Positions 11,163 through 22,450 are shown, counted from the first letter of the stretch. The stretch is DNA of 64,000 nucleotides from Trichopria drosophilae (GCA_030407085.1 CM059584.1:61643501-61707500); one strand, 5' to 3'. Program-made: numbers and translations. Notes: generated by a model from the sequence alone, not told the origin.

Positions 11163-13750
11163 GGGTGGCCCAAAGATTTCGAAGTTTTGAAATGTGAAGA
11201 CGTCTGTCCATGATTCAAGAACGGCTAGTCATGAATCGAAAGTACAAAAAATATCAAAAATTTTGGTCACCTGCTGGAGACGATCGGACGATATTTAGAG
11301 GTCGCGCAGAGGGCATAAAGTTTTCCCATTTAACTCTTGCAGCTGCGTACATTTTTTTTTACAAGGAAAACAGCTGAAAATTGTTACTCGGGGGTTTTCG
11401 GGGTCGCTGATTACGAATCTGAAGACAGATTTTGAAAATTCAAAATGGCGGAGCCAAGATGGCCGACCAAAATGCGAAAAATTACCCAAACTTTATGAAA
11501 CTGGGAACTCGGGGGTTTTTGGGGTCGCTGATCACGAATCTGAAGTCAGATTTTGAAAAATCAAAATGGCGGAGCCAAGATGGCCGACCAAAATGCGAAA
11601 AATTACCCAAACTTTATGAAACTGGAAACTCGGGGGTTTTTGGGGTCGCTGATCACGAATCTGAAGTCAGATTTTGAAAACTCAAAATGGCGGAGCCAAG
11701 ATGGCCGACCAAAATGCGAAAAATTACCCCAAACTTTATGAAACTTGGTATTCGGGGTTTTTTGGGGTCGCTTATCACGAATCTGAAGTCAGATTTTGAA
11801 AACTCAAAATGGCGGAACCAAGATGGCCGACCAAAATGCGAAAAATTACCCAAACTTTATGAAACTGGGAACTCGGGGGTTTTTGGGGTCGCTGATCACG
11901 AATCTGAAGTCAGATTTTGAAAACTCAAAATGGCGGAACCAAGATGGCCGACCAAAATGCGAAAAATTACCCGAAACTTGATGAAACTGGGTACTCGGGG
12001 GTTTTTGGGTTCGCTGATTAAAAATGTGAAGTCAGATTTTAAAAATTCGAAACTGCGGATCCAAGATGGCCGACCAAAATGCGAAAAATTACCCAAACTT
12101 TATGAAACTGGGGTATCGGGGGGTTTTGGGGGCGCTGGTCACGAATCTGAAGGCAGATTTTGAGAACTCAAAATGGCGGAGGCAAGAGGGTCGACCAAAA
12201 TGCGAAAAATTACCCGAAACTTGATGAAACTGGGAACTCGGGGGTTTTTGGGGTCGCTGATCACGAATCTGAAGTCAGATTTTGAAAACTCAAAATGGCG
12301 GAACCAAGATGGCCGACCAAAATGCGAAAAAGTACCCGAAACTTGATGAAACTGGGAACTCGGGGGTTTTTGGGGTCGCTGATCACGAATCTGAAGTCAG
12401 ATTTTGAAAACTCAAAATGGCGGAACCAAGATGGCCGACCAAAATGCGAAAAATTACCCGAAACTTGATGAAACTGGGAACTCGGGGGTTTTTGGGGTCG
12501 CTGATCACGAATCTGAAGTCAGATTTTGAAAACTCAAAATGGCGGAGCCAAGATGGCCGACCAAAATGCGAAAAATTACCCCAAACTTTATGAAACTGGG
12601 TATTCGGGGTTTTTTGGGGTCGCTGATCACGAATCTGAAGTCAGATTTTGAAAACTCAAAATGGCGGAACCAAGATGGCCGACCAAAATGCGAAAAATTA
12701 CCGCAAACTTGATGAAACTGGGTACTCGGGGGTTTTTGGGTTCGCTGATTAAAAATGTGAAGTCAGATTTTAAAAATTCGAAACTGCGGATCCAAGATGG
12801 CTGACGGTAATGTAAAAATTTACTTGATCGAGATAAAACTGGGTACTCTATGTACTCTGAATTTTAAATATATAAGTCTGAGATCTGATTCGTGATCAGC
12901 AACCCCGAAAACCGCCGAGTACCCAGTTTCATCAAGATCGGGTACTTTTTCACTTTTCTGTCGGCCACTTTGAATCCACCATTTTGAATTTTTAAAATCT
13001 TACTTCAGATTCGCAATCAGCGACCCCACAAACCCCCGAGTACCCAGTTTTATCATTATCGGGTAAATTTTCATATTTCGGTAGTCCATCTTGGATCCGC
13101 CATTTTGAATTTTCAAAATCCGTGGTCAGATTCGTAATCAGCGACTCCGGAAACCCTGAGTATCCAATTTCGTAATATTATCTCTAAAAGATTCGTCAAT
13201 GATGCATTTTTTATCTAAAAGTGACCAATTTTAGATTTTGTTTGTTAATTATTAGAAAATTGACAATAATTTTACAGACTGTACACATGAATTTTGATAT
13301 TTTAACATCCCATGAACATGTAATAACAAAAAAAAGCGGTTAAATCGAATAAAAACTACTTCAAATTCATCAAAAATTGTTTAGGAAAAGGTTGTCCCAA
13401 TTGGGACCATTATGCCGCACAGGGTTAAATAGCAGAGATAACAGCGGAGACCATTAAGCTTTTACTTCTTAACTCGATATCGGTTAACCGATAAAGAACA
13501 ATATCGATTACATTTCAGAAGACGTATGATTTTTTAATGTATATAAATTTTTTTTTCTTAAAAGAACAACGCTAATACAGAACATACATTAGAAATGCAT
13601 TGATCTTAGATTAAACCCATGATAAATATTTAATCATAACACATTATTTTTGGTTATGCTTGATGTCTATTGGTGCAATAATGATGACGACGGCGGTGAT
13701 GTTGATGTCGATAATGATGATAATGATGATGATGATGATGACGATGATGG
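11163..13750 (+). repeat. Left arm (long TIR) of the giant element
   Basis: Reverse-complement match to 23745-25405. 13170-13680 is particularly close to 23870-24370, including AACCGATAAAGAACAATATCG. The left arm has extra tandem copies, which accounts for its greater length. Confidence 0.85.
11385..12810 (+). repeat. ~121-bp tandem repeat array, about 12 copies
   Basis: CAAAATGGCGG recurs at 11441, 11562, 11683, 11805, 11926, about 12169, 12291, 12412, 12533 and 12655, a period of 121-122 bp. Two further copies, near 12047 and 12776, have the diverged core GAAACTGCGGATCC. Each unit has TCAAAATGGCGG, CCAAGATGGCCGAC, a GCGAAAAATTACCC part, and CGGGGGTTTTTGGGGTCGC. Because the repeats are so alike, several reading frames stay open and give 60-80 aa pseudo-ORFs. 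These are not genes. Confidence 0.95.
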
Positions 13751-13950
13751 AGACGATGATGATGATGGTGATGATGACAATGGTGGTGACGGCGATGATT
13801 ATGATGACCATTATAAATTCCGTCTTCATTGTCATCATCATCATTGTCAACATCGTCATCATCGTCAACAACATCATCATCGCCGACATCATCATCATCA
13901 TCATCAGCGCCATCGTCATGGTCATTGTCATTATCATCATCGTCGTCCAA
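13670..13950. repeat. (GAT)n/(ATC)n imperfect trinucleotide tract, left
   Basis: GAT-rich on the plus strand to about 13800, then ATC-rich to 13945, so this stretch is itself partly self-complementary. Long low-complexity Asp/Met/His/Ile ORFs in all frames are artefacts. Confidence 0.9.
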
Positions 13951-14929
13951 TTCTAGTCGGGTTTGGGCTGTGTAGGTTCGGCAAATTTTGACCGAGCCAA
14001 CTATTTAGGTTCCGAAACAGAAATATACTTCAATTGTAGGCATTTCGGACTATGTCAATATTATAAAACAAATGTCAAATAAAGCGATTTTGATGAGTGA
14101 GGTGTTCACTGCCCGAACAAAGCTGTAGTGATAAGGCACACTTTTTAATCTTGCATTTTACACGTGTAACAATTTAACGTACGATATTTTTTTACTAAAG
14201 TACGTCATTGATATTATCGATAACATCGATATTATTTTATTTTATCTATGTTCTACATAGTTTGTTCATATAGTATCAAATTAAAATCTTTTAATCTTTG
14301 GCCAACTAATACCTATTCCAATGTTTGATATTATAAATATTTTCAAATCATCTACATTTCCTGTATTATCGATATGCGATATTTCGATATTATCGATATT
14401 ATCGACATATCGCTAATATCGATCTTTTTTTCATATCGAATATTGATATTCAAAATGGGATATCGCCCATCCCTAGTTATGGTTTTGAGAAAAAAAGTAT
14501 TTTAAGATATATCTTAATTATGATATTTATATTCAAAATGTCTCATATAGAATAAAATTCATAAACACATTTTTCCGAAAAATAGAGGTGGAGACAATGT
14601 TTATAGAATAAATTTTTCACAAACTTTATTATTTCAATAACAACACTATGTCCAATGTCAATGACAAGTAAATAATAATACTAGCAAATATCGTAAATTT
14701 TGACATTAGTTCTCCGTTATTCGTTTCGAAATTTGCATATAATATAGAATATTCTTTCTTTACTTTATTCTTATATGAAATCGAAATTATATAACTGTAA
14801 ATTATTAAAATGGAAACAAGAATTGTTAAGCCTATTTTCCTAGTCGGTTCTGAAACGGAAAAAATAATAGTGTCCACTTTACCAACAGTTGGAGATGCAT
14901 TACGATCGTTTTTTATTATCATAATATTT
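13951..14929. other. Gene-free segment of giant element with ATCGAT-rich MITE-like end
   Basis: AT-rich. Between about 14205 and 14430 many overlapping TATCGATA-like words occur. The segment ends GATATCGCCCATCCCTA near 14475, which looks like a MITE terminus (TAGGGATGGGCGATATC outward). The other end was not found. I see no coding signal. Confidence 0.5.
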
Positions 14930-14941
14930 TAAATTTCACTG

Positions 14942-15207
14942 TGCGAAATAGTGCTGATAAAGCTGTGACAAACGTCAAAGAATTTTGGGATGAGAAGAAG
15001 ATGCCAATGAAATCTACGAAGCGATCAGTTGATATGTTGGTATCCGTATTCAATGAATGGACGAACTTAAAAAAAGTATTAAGAGGCAAACAGCAAATGA
15101 GGATAAAAAACGAGAACAGTTTAAACAAAAACTTACTCAAGTATTTGATATGCATGATAAGAGCTATTTAAGTACCCCATTTGGTCATATGGTAGAATGT
15201 ACTAAAG
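14942..15207 (+). pseudogene. Transposase exon A (N-terminal), one frameshift
   Basis: The frame reads SADKAVTNVKEFWDEKKMP and VDMLVSVFNEWTNLKK. After a one-base shift at the A7 run near 15067-15073 it continues as SIKRQTANEDKKREQF and LTQVFDMHDKSYLS, and ends TKG at a donor G|GTAAGT at about 15208. It resembles the N-terminus of a widespread, uncharacterised arthropod protein family: a tryptophan in xFW, then EW(R/T)xL, then LFDxxH. That comparison is from memory. A start codon is not obvious, so an acceptor near 14930 or a GTG is possible. Confidence 0.55.
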
Positions 15208-15244
15208 GTAAGTTTTTAAAAACAGTTGAGATAATTGTGTTTAA

Positions 15245-15949
15245 GGTAATACTAACCTTTAGAATTAAAAAAAAATTGATTTTTTTTTTCATTTTTTAAC
15301 TCCTTATACCTTTAAAAACTTACTCCCAAAGCATTGTGCAGAAATTCATGCTGATAAAAATAAAGTTTTCAAAAAAATATTCGATAAATATAACGAAAAA
15401 ACTTTAAACGCGTTTTTCTCAAAATGATGTTTTTTCAACTGGCGGACAGATTATCTTCCAATATACTTAACCGATTTTACTGAGTGACGGCTAGTTTTGT
15501 TCGTTAACGTGTCCTGTATGACAATTTGCCACAATATGACCAAAAAGTAATAATAAAACATTTTTGTGGAGAAAAAAGTCGTGAAAAACACGGTCAATTT
15601 CGCATAAATTATTTCAAACATCCGACATTTTTTTATTTTTATCGATTTTATATTAATTGTGGTCAATTGTCATGTAAAATACCTTCCTTTTTAAAATGCC
15701 GTTTCATTTTTTTGTTTCTGACTTGCGAATCTCGAGATAATCTGTCCGCCATCAGACAAATTCCATTTCAGGTGCTTGATTTTGACGACACCTACAGATT
15801 GCAAGATAAAGTAAAAATAAAAAATTAAAATTTTTTTGTGTTCTATAGATGTGTACTAATATCCTCAAAAAAGTCTCGTACTCAATTTCTATATCAGAGC
15901 TGAGAAAAGAAATCTACCTTTTTAATACGTTCTAAAGGTTAGTAGTACC
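15245..15949. mobile_element. TTAA-flanked inverted-repeat MITE
   Basis: TTAA at 15241-15244 and 15950-15953 flanks inverted ends GGTAATACTAACC and GGTTAGTAGTACC. Inner inverted matches include GGCGGACAGATTATC (15437) and its complement at 15737. It lies in the intron after exon A. Its internal ORFs have no family resemblance. Confidence 0.8.
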
Positions 15950-17874
15950 TTAATGTCATTTGTTCTAAGTTGTTTGCGATGCTCTTCATTATGAGTTGAC
16001 ATTTAGAAGGAAAAATTAAAATGATGTACAATGTACGGTATTTTTTATTCTTTTTTGATGCAGGGTGTTTCCAAACATGTATTTATCAAAAAATTGTTAA
16101 ATTGTTAATGAGTAACATCGAATTTATTGTGAAAGGACTAAATATGTGATATTTTTTGAAAATAATGTGTAAAAACACTCGCTAAAATCCTGAAAGTTAA
16201 AATTCAGAAATCTCATTGCAAGACAGTGAAATTTCACTGCATAACAGCGCAAAACGATCGGCAATGTAATACAGTGAAATTGCGGAGTTTTCGCTTTAAA
16301 GATTTTAGAGAGCAGGTTTTTTCGGAAATAATTTTGTTCGTTTTTGACAGGTTTTGTTACCAAAACGTATTCCTATTGACTAAAAATGTATCACAAACAT
16401 ATACTCGGTGTCCACTACAGAAATCCACCATACTAGATGTTTTATTTATTAAAATTGTCTTATTACTAAAACGGTGGTCGATAAAAGAAATAATTGTGTA
16501 TTTATCGAAATCGTAATAAATTGTTAGGTACAGGTGCAGAAGTAACTCAATTTTAACGAAACTCATAAACCGGAGCTTCTATTGGGTTGATGATTGCGAA
16601 TCTGACTATATTTATGCTAAATTGAAGATGACGGATACAAAAAGGCGGGTGTAAAATATGAAATATTAATCTAATTTTTGTGATTTTTATTATTATTCGT
16701 GTGCTACTTTAGAATCGCAGAATACGAATTTGCAGTTAGATTTATACGAAATTAAAAATGACAGCTGCAAAATGTCGAACAACATATCCAAATTTTCATA
16801 TAGTTTAGTTCATTTTTGTCCTGTTCAGTCTACTTTAGTACAGTTTGGTTCATTTTTGTCTTTGTTATCGTGATGCCTTTTATCGACACTATTTTTGTGA
16901 CATAACCTTTAACTTTTTTTATTTATTCCTATCGCCACAATACCCTTACATTATCCAACTATAAAATTTTCCAGTATGCACTACAGTTCTCGACAGCAAT
17001 ACTGTGATAGAGCCAATAAATTTTTTATTTTTACAATTCTATCGTGACAGATCCCGTACATAACACAAATTTCTTCCAATGCGTACTAAAATTATCGACA
17101 GTATTACTGTGACATCACCTTTAAACTTTTTTTTAGTCCTATCGTGACAATGGTTGTAGAAAAACCAATATATAAAATTCTCCAGTGTGCATTATATTGC
17201 TTATCGACATAAGTGTTGTAACCAAATTCAGAATGCGGATTAAGTCAAAAGAGACAAAAAAATACAAAAATTCAAAAAGTCGTTAAATTCAGGTGAAATT
17301 ACATACATGGGAGTTTTTGAGGTCGCTGAATCCTAATCTTTGGTAAATATAGCCTAATTCAAAATGCATAGAGCGCCGGAATAAAAAAAAAACTTGAGAC
17401 ATCGGCATGGGGACGTCTGGCAACGCGATGCATGGCATCGGGAATCACGGGGGTTCCCGGAGTCAAGCCCCCTGGCTAGGGGCGAACCCCCAGCGAAACA
17501 AACGATGATCCGCTATTAATAAATAAGAAATTTTGGAATGACGAATTTCTTTAGAGGACATATCTAGTGACCGGTTGTAATACATTTTAAGCCAATGGAA
17601 ATGCGTTTTGACAACGAATTTTGTAAAAAACGGAAAAAATATTTCTGAAAAGCGTGTTTTTTAAATATTTTATCAAAAAAACTACTTAAAATTATAAAAC
17701 ACTAAACAACACCCAGTAAAATCGAAAGTAGTTTAATATACTGTTTTTAGTGGAACTGACAATCATTAGCAGCAAAGCATCTTTTTTAAATTCTCAGAGC
17801 AAAATATTATTTCGGAAATTCAATGAGATCCACAACGTCGATTAAAATTTTAATAATTCATTTTAAATTGATAA
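15950..17874. other. Gene-free intronic stretch of the giant element
   Basis: Degenerate single copies of the ~121-bp unit occur near 16580-16650, 16720-16780 and 17310-17380. A ~107-bp tandem repeat lies at 16870-17225. A short GC-rich island lies at 17400-17500. A missing middle exon of the transposase should be here, but I could not find it. Confidence 0.5.
16870..17225. repeat. ~107-bp degenerate tandem repeat
   Basis: TCGACA(C/G)xATTxxTGTGACA-like words recur near 16885, 16991, 17095 and 17203, each preceded by CCAGTATGCACTA-like sequence. About 3-4 diverged copies. Confidence 0.65.
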
Positions 17875-18545
17875 CACAGTGCCACAAAATAAAGGGGGGT
17901 CCAGTTTTAGAACTACACTAGTTGATACTGATTGATTTTTCGATGCTGAAAACGAATCCGATCTCCAAATTTGCCTATCACGTCAGGATTTTGTATAATG
18001 TAGGTAATGTAGGGTTAAATAGGCAAAAAAATACCGTTTTTCTCAATATTTACGGCTAATTTCCGGTAACCAAAAATTTTATTTCAGAAATCCTTCAGAG
18101 GCATTGAAAAGTATAAGAAAAGACTTTTCAAATGCATTTTTGAAATTGTCCCTATGATTTTTTTTGGGAGAGTTATGATGGTTTGAAATTGCGCTCTGAG
18201 CGTCCGGTTTACATACTGTTCTATAGCTCAGAGCTCAACTTTAAACCATCATAACTCTTCCAAAAAAAAATCATAGGGACAATTTCAAAAATGCATTGGA
18301 AAGGTTTTTTCTCATACTTTTTAATTCCTCTGAAGGATTTCTGAAATAAAATGTGTGGTTACCGGAAATTAGCCGTAAATATTGAGAAAAACGGTATTTT
18401 TTGCCTATTTAACCCTATATTATACAAAATCCTGACGTGATAGGCAAATTTGGAGATCGGATTCGTTTTCAGCACCGAAGAATCCATAAGTATCAACTAG
18501 TGTAGTTCTCTCGTCTGGACCACCCCTTTATTTTGTGGCCCTGTG
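17875..18545. mobile_element. Foldback MITE with TAA target duplication
   Basis: Two ~310-bp arms are inverted around a ~40-bp centre near 18195-18233. The termini are CACAGTGCCACAAAAT and its mirror. TAA is present at 17872-17874 and 18546-18548. A TWA duplication is typical of PIF/Harbinger. CAC-starting termini also occur in CACTA elements. It ends only 46 bp before transposase exon B. Confidence 0.85.
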
Positions 18546-18594
18546 TAATACAACGTTATGATTAAAAGCGTATTTTTGCTTTTATATTTTGCAG

Positions 18595-19143
18595 ATTCTT
18601 GTAGCAATGATAGCTACAATCTGAGAATTCGGGATGATGTGAAAAATCATGAAGGACCCGTTCAGGAGGAAGTTATACCTAAAAAAAAGAGGAAATTAAC
18701 AATACTTACTCCTAATATGGTTGCAGCCTTAGATAGAGCTAAAGTGAGCGACAGAAATGCGGCATACATTTTGTCCTCGTGTGTTGTGGCTTTAGGAAAG
18801 GACATAGATGATGTAAAGATCAGTCGTTCACAAATACAACGTGACCGACAAGTTATACGTTTGGAATTCGCAGCAAACCTAAAAAATAATTTTGAGGCAA
18901 AAGAATGGTTAATAATACACTGGGATGGAAAGATGCTTCCTGGCGTAACTCGATCGAATGGTAATGTTGACAAGCTTCCAATTTTAATATCAGGAATTGA
19001 TACCGAACAACTTCTTGGTGTTGCAACTTTACAAAGAAGTACGGGGGAAGAACAGGCTGCCGCTGTTCTTGACCTTCTACACCAGTGGAACCTAGCAGAT
19101 CGAGTAATAGGAATGTCTTTTGACACGACCGCATCGAACACAG
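18595..19143 (+). CDS. Transposase exon B (catalytic Asp 1 and 2)
   Basis: The acceptor TATTTTGCAG ends at 18594. The frame has a basic PKKKRKL (possible nuclear signal) and LDRAKVSDRNAAYIL. It then has LIIHWDGKMLPG (about 18908-18943), with probable catalytic Asp in WDGK, and LPILISG. VIGMSFDTTASNTG carries the second probable Asp. The exon ends ACACAG|GTATTA at 19143. The arrangement (D...FDTTxSNTG...CRHxxxEL...E) matches the RNase H-fold DDE cores of hAT-like transposases, but the sequence is outside hAT proper. No stop or frameshift is seen. An ATG at 18558 is open in frame but lies before the acceptor. Confidence 0.65.
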
Positions 19144-19225
19144 GTATTAGAAAACTGCTGAAAGTACAACGCGATGATGCTACTTATTAGTTATAGTCTT
19201 ATGTTAGTTTATGATGTCATTTGTA

Positions 19226-19848
19226 GGGGAGAGTAGGGAACAGGGGCTCGGGTTTTTTTATTGCATCAAAATTTCTTTGAAAATTAGTTTTTTTCAACTT
19301 TTACTTAAGGCCGTAATAGTACATAACCTAGAATACCTTTCAACTGTTTTACTTGATTAAAACTACAAAGGGCTGAATAATTATAACGAAGCTTTTCTGA
19401 AATATAAATTATATCCAATTAATTTGTCACATAATTGTACACTAATGCCGTTTTTTTGGGTCGCTGATTACGAATCTGAAGACCATAGGTCTAGACGAAA
19501 TATTTTATGTGGTCACCTCGGTCAAAAAATGACCCTACAGTTTTTCTTGAAATGATGACGTTTCAAACCCTAAGGATGCCAAATAATACAATAAAGACCA
19601 GACCTGTGGTCTGGGGTGAAGTAAAATTTGTGTCCGTGATCTTGTAAGTATATCCGTCCGTATGTGTCATTGTTTTATACACGCTGTATCTCGAGAATAG
19701 ATCAACGCAGTTACAAGTGGATCCTCTTTTTGAGATTGTGAAGCATAGCTCAGATCTGATTATATTGTGGAGTCAATCCATGAACCCTTTTCCTTAAAAA
19801 AAAATATCGTAAAATCACCCAAGTCCCGCACTATAACCCACTCTCCCC
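19226..19848. mobile_element. TA-flanked MITE in transposase intron
   Basis: Inverted ends GGGGAGAGTAGG and CCCACTCTCCCC, with TA on both sides (19224-19225 and 19849-19850). One ~121-bp-unit word, GGGTCGCTGATTACGAATCTGA-like, lies inside near 19458. No ORF. Confidence 0.7.
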
Positions 19849-20486
19849 TATAGCAAAACTTTCATTTTTGTAGTCTTTTATTGGGTATTACGAAATGTTT
19901 ACAAATGTACAATAGGGAACATGCATAACAAATTAAAATGCCCGAAAACAATATATATACTTAATTTAGATTCGCTGATTTCGAAAATAATTAAAAAATT
20001 TGTTTTTGATAATTAGAAGTCGTCAAAAAAAATTAATAAAAAGTGAGGTCTTCGGAAACGCATGTAATTGGTCGTGCCGTCATTACTCATTTTGGACTGT
20101 GACTAGGCCCGTCGACCAATCATAGTCAACAAAACTGAAATAAAATGTGACAAGAAACTTATTTCATAAAGAAATTCTGGCAAGTCAACTAACGTATTTC
20201 ATTTTTTAACTTAGTTGTGATGCATGATTGGTCGGCGGCTATGGTCGCGTACGAAAATGAATAATGATGACACAATCAATCACAAGCGTTTCTGAAGAAT
20301 ACATTTTTTCCAAACTTTATTAATTTTTTTCGATGACTTCTCACTATCAAATAATATTGAAAATATTTTTTTCGAATTCAGGGAATCTAAAATATGCATA
20401 TATATTTTTTTCAGATGTTTTAAATTTTTATGCATGTAGCCTATTTTGCATACGAAGCGATGCCATGATGAATTTGTCTTCGTTAG

Positions 20487-20773
20487 GTGTCCATGGTGGA
20501 GCCTGTACTATTATTGAGAAGACATTGCTGAAGGACTTGTTACATTTAGCCTGTAGACATCGCATCTTTGAACTCGTTCTACGTAGCGCATTTGAAGTTT
20601 GTATCAAGACACCTACAAACGGGCCGCATGTGGGAGTTTTTAAACGATTTCAGCAAACATGGCCTAGCATTGATACTGATAAATTTGAAATTGGCATGAA
20701 GGATTCAAAAATTGCCACTGCACTGTTCGATGTAAAAAATGACATCTTAACTATTTGCTTCAATCATCTGCAG
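20487..20773 (+). CDS. Transposase exon C (CRH motif)
   Basis: Acceptor CTTCGTTAG ends at 20486. Joining G|GT restores SNTG and continues VHGGACTIIEKTLLKDLL, then HLACRHRIFELVL. This is the C-x-H-x-x-x-E block found after the second Asp in this group. VFKRFQQTWPSIDTDKF follows. The exon ends NHLQ at CAG|GTAATT (20773). The frame is consistent with exons B and D, with no stop. Confidence 0.65.
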
Positions 20774-20846
20774 GTAATTTATCATTAATTCTTTATGAAA
20801 CTATAAATGTAATAGAAATATTTATCAATATTCATTTGATAGGGTA

Positions 20847-21480
20847 AACAGGACAGTAGTCGGCCACTTTATGTATGCAATTACCGTTTAGAAAATGTCA
20901 CAAATGAGTTATTTTTTTTTAAATTTAGGTTTAGTATATCTCAACAAAGATAATTAAGTTTTATTAATAGCGAAATTTTATTATTTTTTTTTTAAAGTTT
21001 TTCAGTATTGTGAAAAGTAGCCGGTAACTGTCTGCTTCACCTGACCGACAACTGTATTTTTTTTATACTTAAAATACACTTTTTTAATCAGTATAAAGTA
21101 CTTCTATGTCAGGATTACTCACGGTTTAGTTTAAGACAACCCCCAAGACTAACATTCTTTTGTTAAAATAAAAAACAATGCTGATTGCACTTTCGACATT
21201 AAGTTTTCCAAATTCAGTAGTTTAACTGTCCGACTACTGGGTCAATCCATTCTATTTCACCCAAAGCCGTTGCTGCCTATTTTAAAAAAATTTTAATACT
21301 TTATAGAAATTCACTTTAATGTTCCCAGAATACATATTTAGTTACTATACCAAATGAATACTAATAAAAGGTAACCACTAAGGCAAATTGTCCATTGCTA
21401 AATTTTGTTTTCACTGTTGAACTTAATATAAAGTGAAATGCACTGAAATAACAACCATAGTGGCCGATAACTGTCCTGTT
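20847..21480. mobile_element. TA-flanked MITE in transposase intron
   Basis: Inverted ends AACAGGACAGTAGTCGGC and its mirror (GCCGATAACTGTCCTGTT), with TA at 20845-20846 and 21481-21482. 634 bp, no ORF. Motif variants of GCCGACTAC/CCGACAACTG recur inside. Confidence 0.8.
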
Positions 21481-21595
21481 TAGATTTCAAAATATTCATT
21501 TTCGAATATTTGTGTCCTAATATTTCAAACATTATTAATTGCATTAATTGTACTAATTGTATTAATTGTATGTGATTAATTTTAATACTTTCCAG

Positions 21596-22450
21596 CACCG
21601 TCAACCACGAGATGATTTTAGAGAATTTCTTGAACTGGTCATTACATTCCTAGGTGAAAATCCACCACGCGGAATAACATTTCGAACACCAGGTGCAGTT
21701 CACCATGCACGGTGGATGGCGAAAGCTCTATATTCACTAAAAATATATTTATTTCGAGCTCAATTTCACCTTACCAATCACGAAAAATCTGGATTTTCTG
21801 ATATATGTATTTTTATTGTCAGAGTATATGTGAAAACGTGGTTTACTGCCCCTACAGCAATATCTGCGCCAAACCATGACATCACGTTCCTGAAATATTT
21901 ACATTGTTATAACATGGTTAACCAAAAAGTGGCTCAGGCGGCAATAAAAACATTTTCTAGACATTTATGGTATTTAAATACAGAGCTCGTAGCATTAGCA
22001 TTTTTTGATAATGATGTCCCTGCCGGCAGTAAAGCGCGGATGGTCAGTTTTTTACAAAATCAAAAAGTAATGGAAAGCTGTTCAAAACGCCCAAACGTAG
22101 ATAACCTAAACCGTTGGTTTGATCTGCAACTCGAAAATTTTGTGACATCAAGAACGTTAACATTTTTTGAAAGATTTCACATTGATACTGCATTTTTAAA
22201 TACAGATCCACTAACATGGAAATCTCAAAAAATGTATGTACAAGCCCAAGATATATTGAAACATTTGAAGGTCATTAATGATATTGCTGAACGCGCAGTA
22301 GCACTCACCCAAGATTACAATGCAGTTCTATCGAAAGATGACAAACGAAAGCAGGCTATAATGCAAATCGTCACTGAACACCGTCGTAAATTGCCAAACT
22401 GTACAACAAAAATGTTACAAGTAGATTTTAATTCACCAGATGATGCATAA
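21596..22450 (+). CDS. Transposase exon D (C-terminal, catalytic Glu)
   Basis: The acceptor TACTTTCCAG ends at 21595 and the frame follows exon C in phase 0. The text includes QPRDDFREFLELVITFLG, then RTPGAVHHARWMAKALYSLKI, then WFTAPTAISAPNHDI. SRHLWYLNTELVALAFFD follows; the Glu in TELVAL is the likely third catalytic residue. It stops TAA at 22448-22450. About 285 residues are uninterrupted. Exons B-D together give about 560 residues with no stop, so the C-terminal two-thirds of the transposase may still be intact. Splicing is inferred from motifs only. Confidence 0.68.
   Translation, partial: HRQPRDDFREFLELVITFLGENPPRGITFRTPGAVHHARWMAKALYSLKIYLFRAQFHLTNHEKSGFSDICIFIVRVYVKTWFTAPTAISAPNHDITFLKYLHCYNMVNQKVAQAAIKTFSRHLWYLNTELVALAFFDNDVPAGSKARMVSFLQNQKVMESCSKRPNVDNLNRWFDLQLENFVTSRTLTFFERFHIDTAFLNTDPLTWKSQKMYVQAQDILKHLKVINDIAERAVALTQDYNAVLSKDDKRKQAIMQIVTEHRRKLPNCTTKMLQVDFNSPDDA

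Noticed and set aside
10873..11211. 112-residue minus-strand ORF before the giant element
   Set aside because: It crosses the TIR boundary at 11163 and shows no recognisable motif.
11432..12163. Several 60-80 residue ORFs with MADQNAKNYPNFMKLG-type text
   Set aside because: They are translations of the ~121-bp non-coding tandem repeat, open in more than one frame and on both strands.
11385..12810. CRISPR-like array (regular repeats)
   Set aside because: Units are contiguous ~121-bp tandem copies with no spacers, in a eukaryotic context.
13644..13991. Four overlapping ~100-residue ORFs rich in Asp, Met, His or Ile
   Set aside because: Read-through of the (GAT/ATC)n tract in every frame; no coding constraint. 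The same applies to 23277-23875.
15526..15828. 100-residue ORF as the missing middle transposase exon
   Set aside because: It lies wholly inside the inverted-repeat MITE at 15245-15949 and has a mirrored counterpart on the other strand.
18662..19141. 159-residue minus-strand ORF
   Set aside because: It is the antisense shadow of transposase exon B; the plus frame carries the conserved motifs.
18595..22450. P-element/THAP9-type transposase
   Set aside because: No THAP zinc finger or P-element catalytic text; the FDTTxSNTG and CRHxxxEL blocks point to a hAT-like fold instead.
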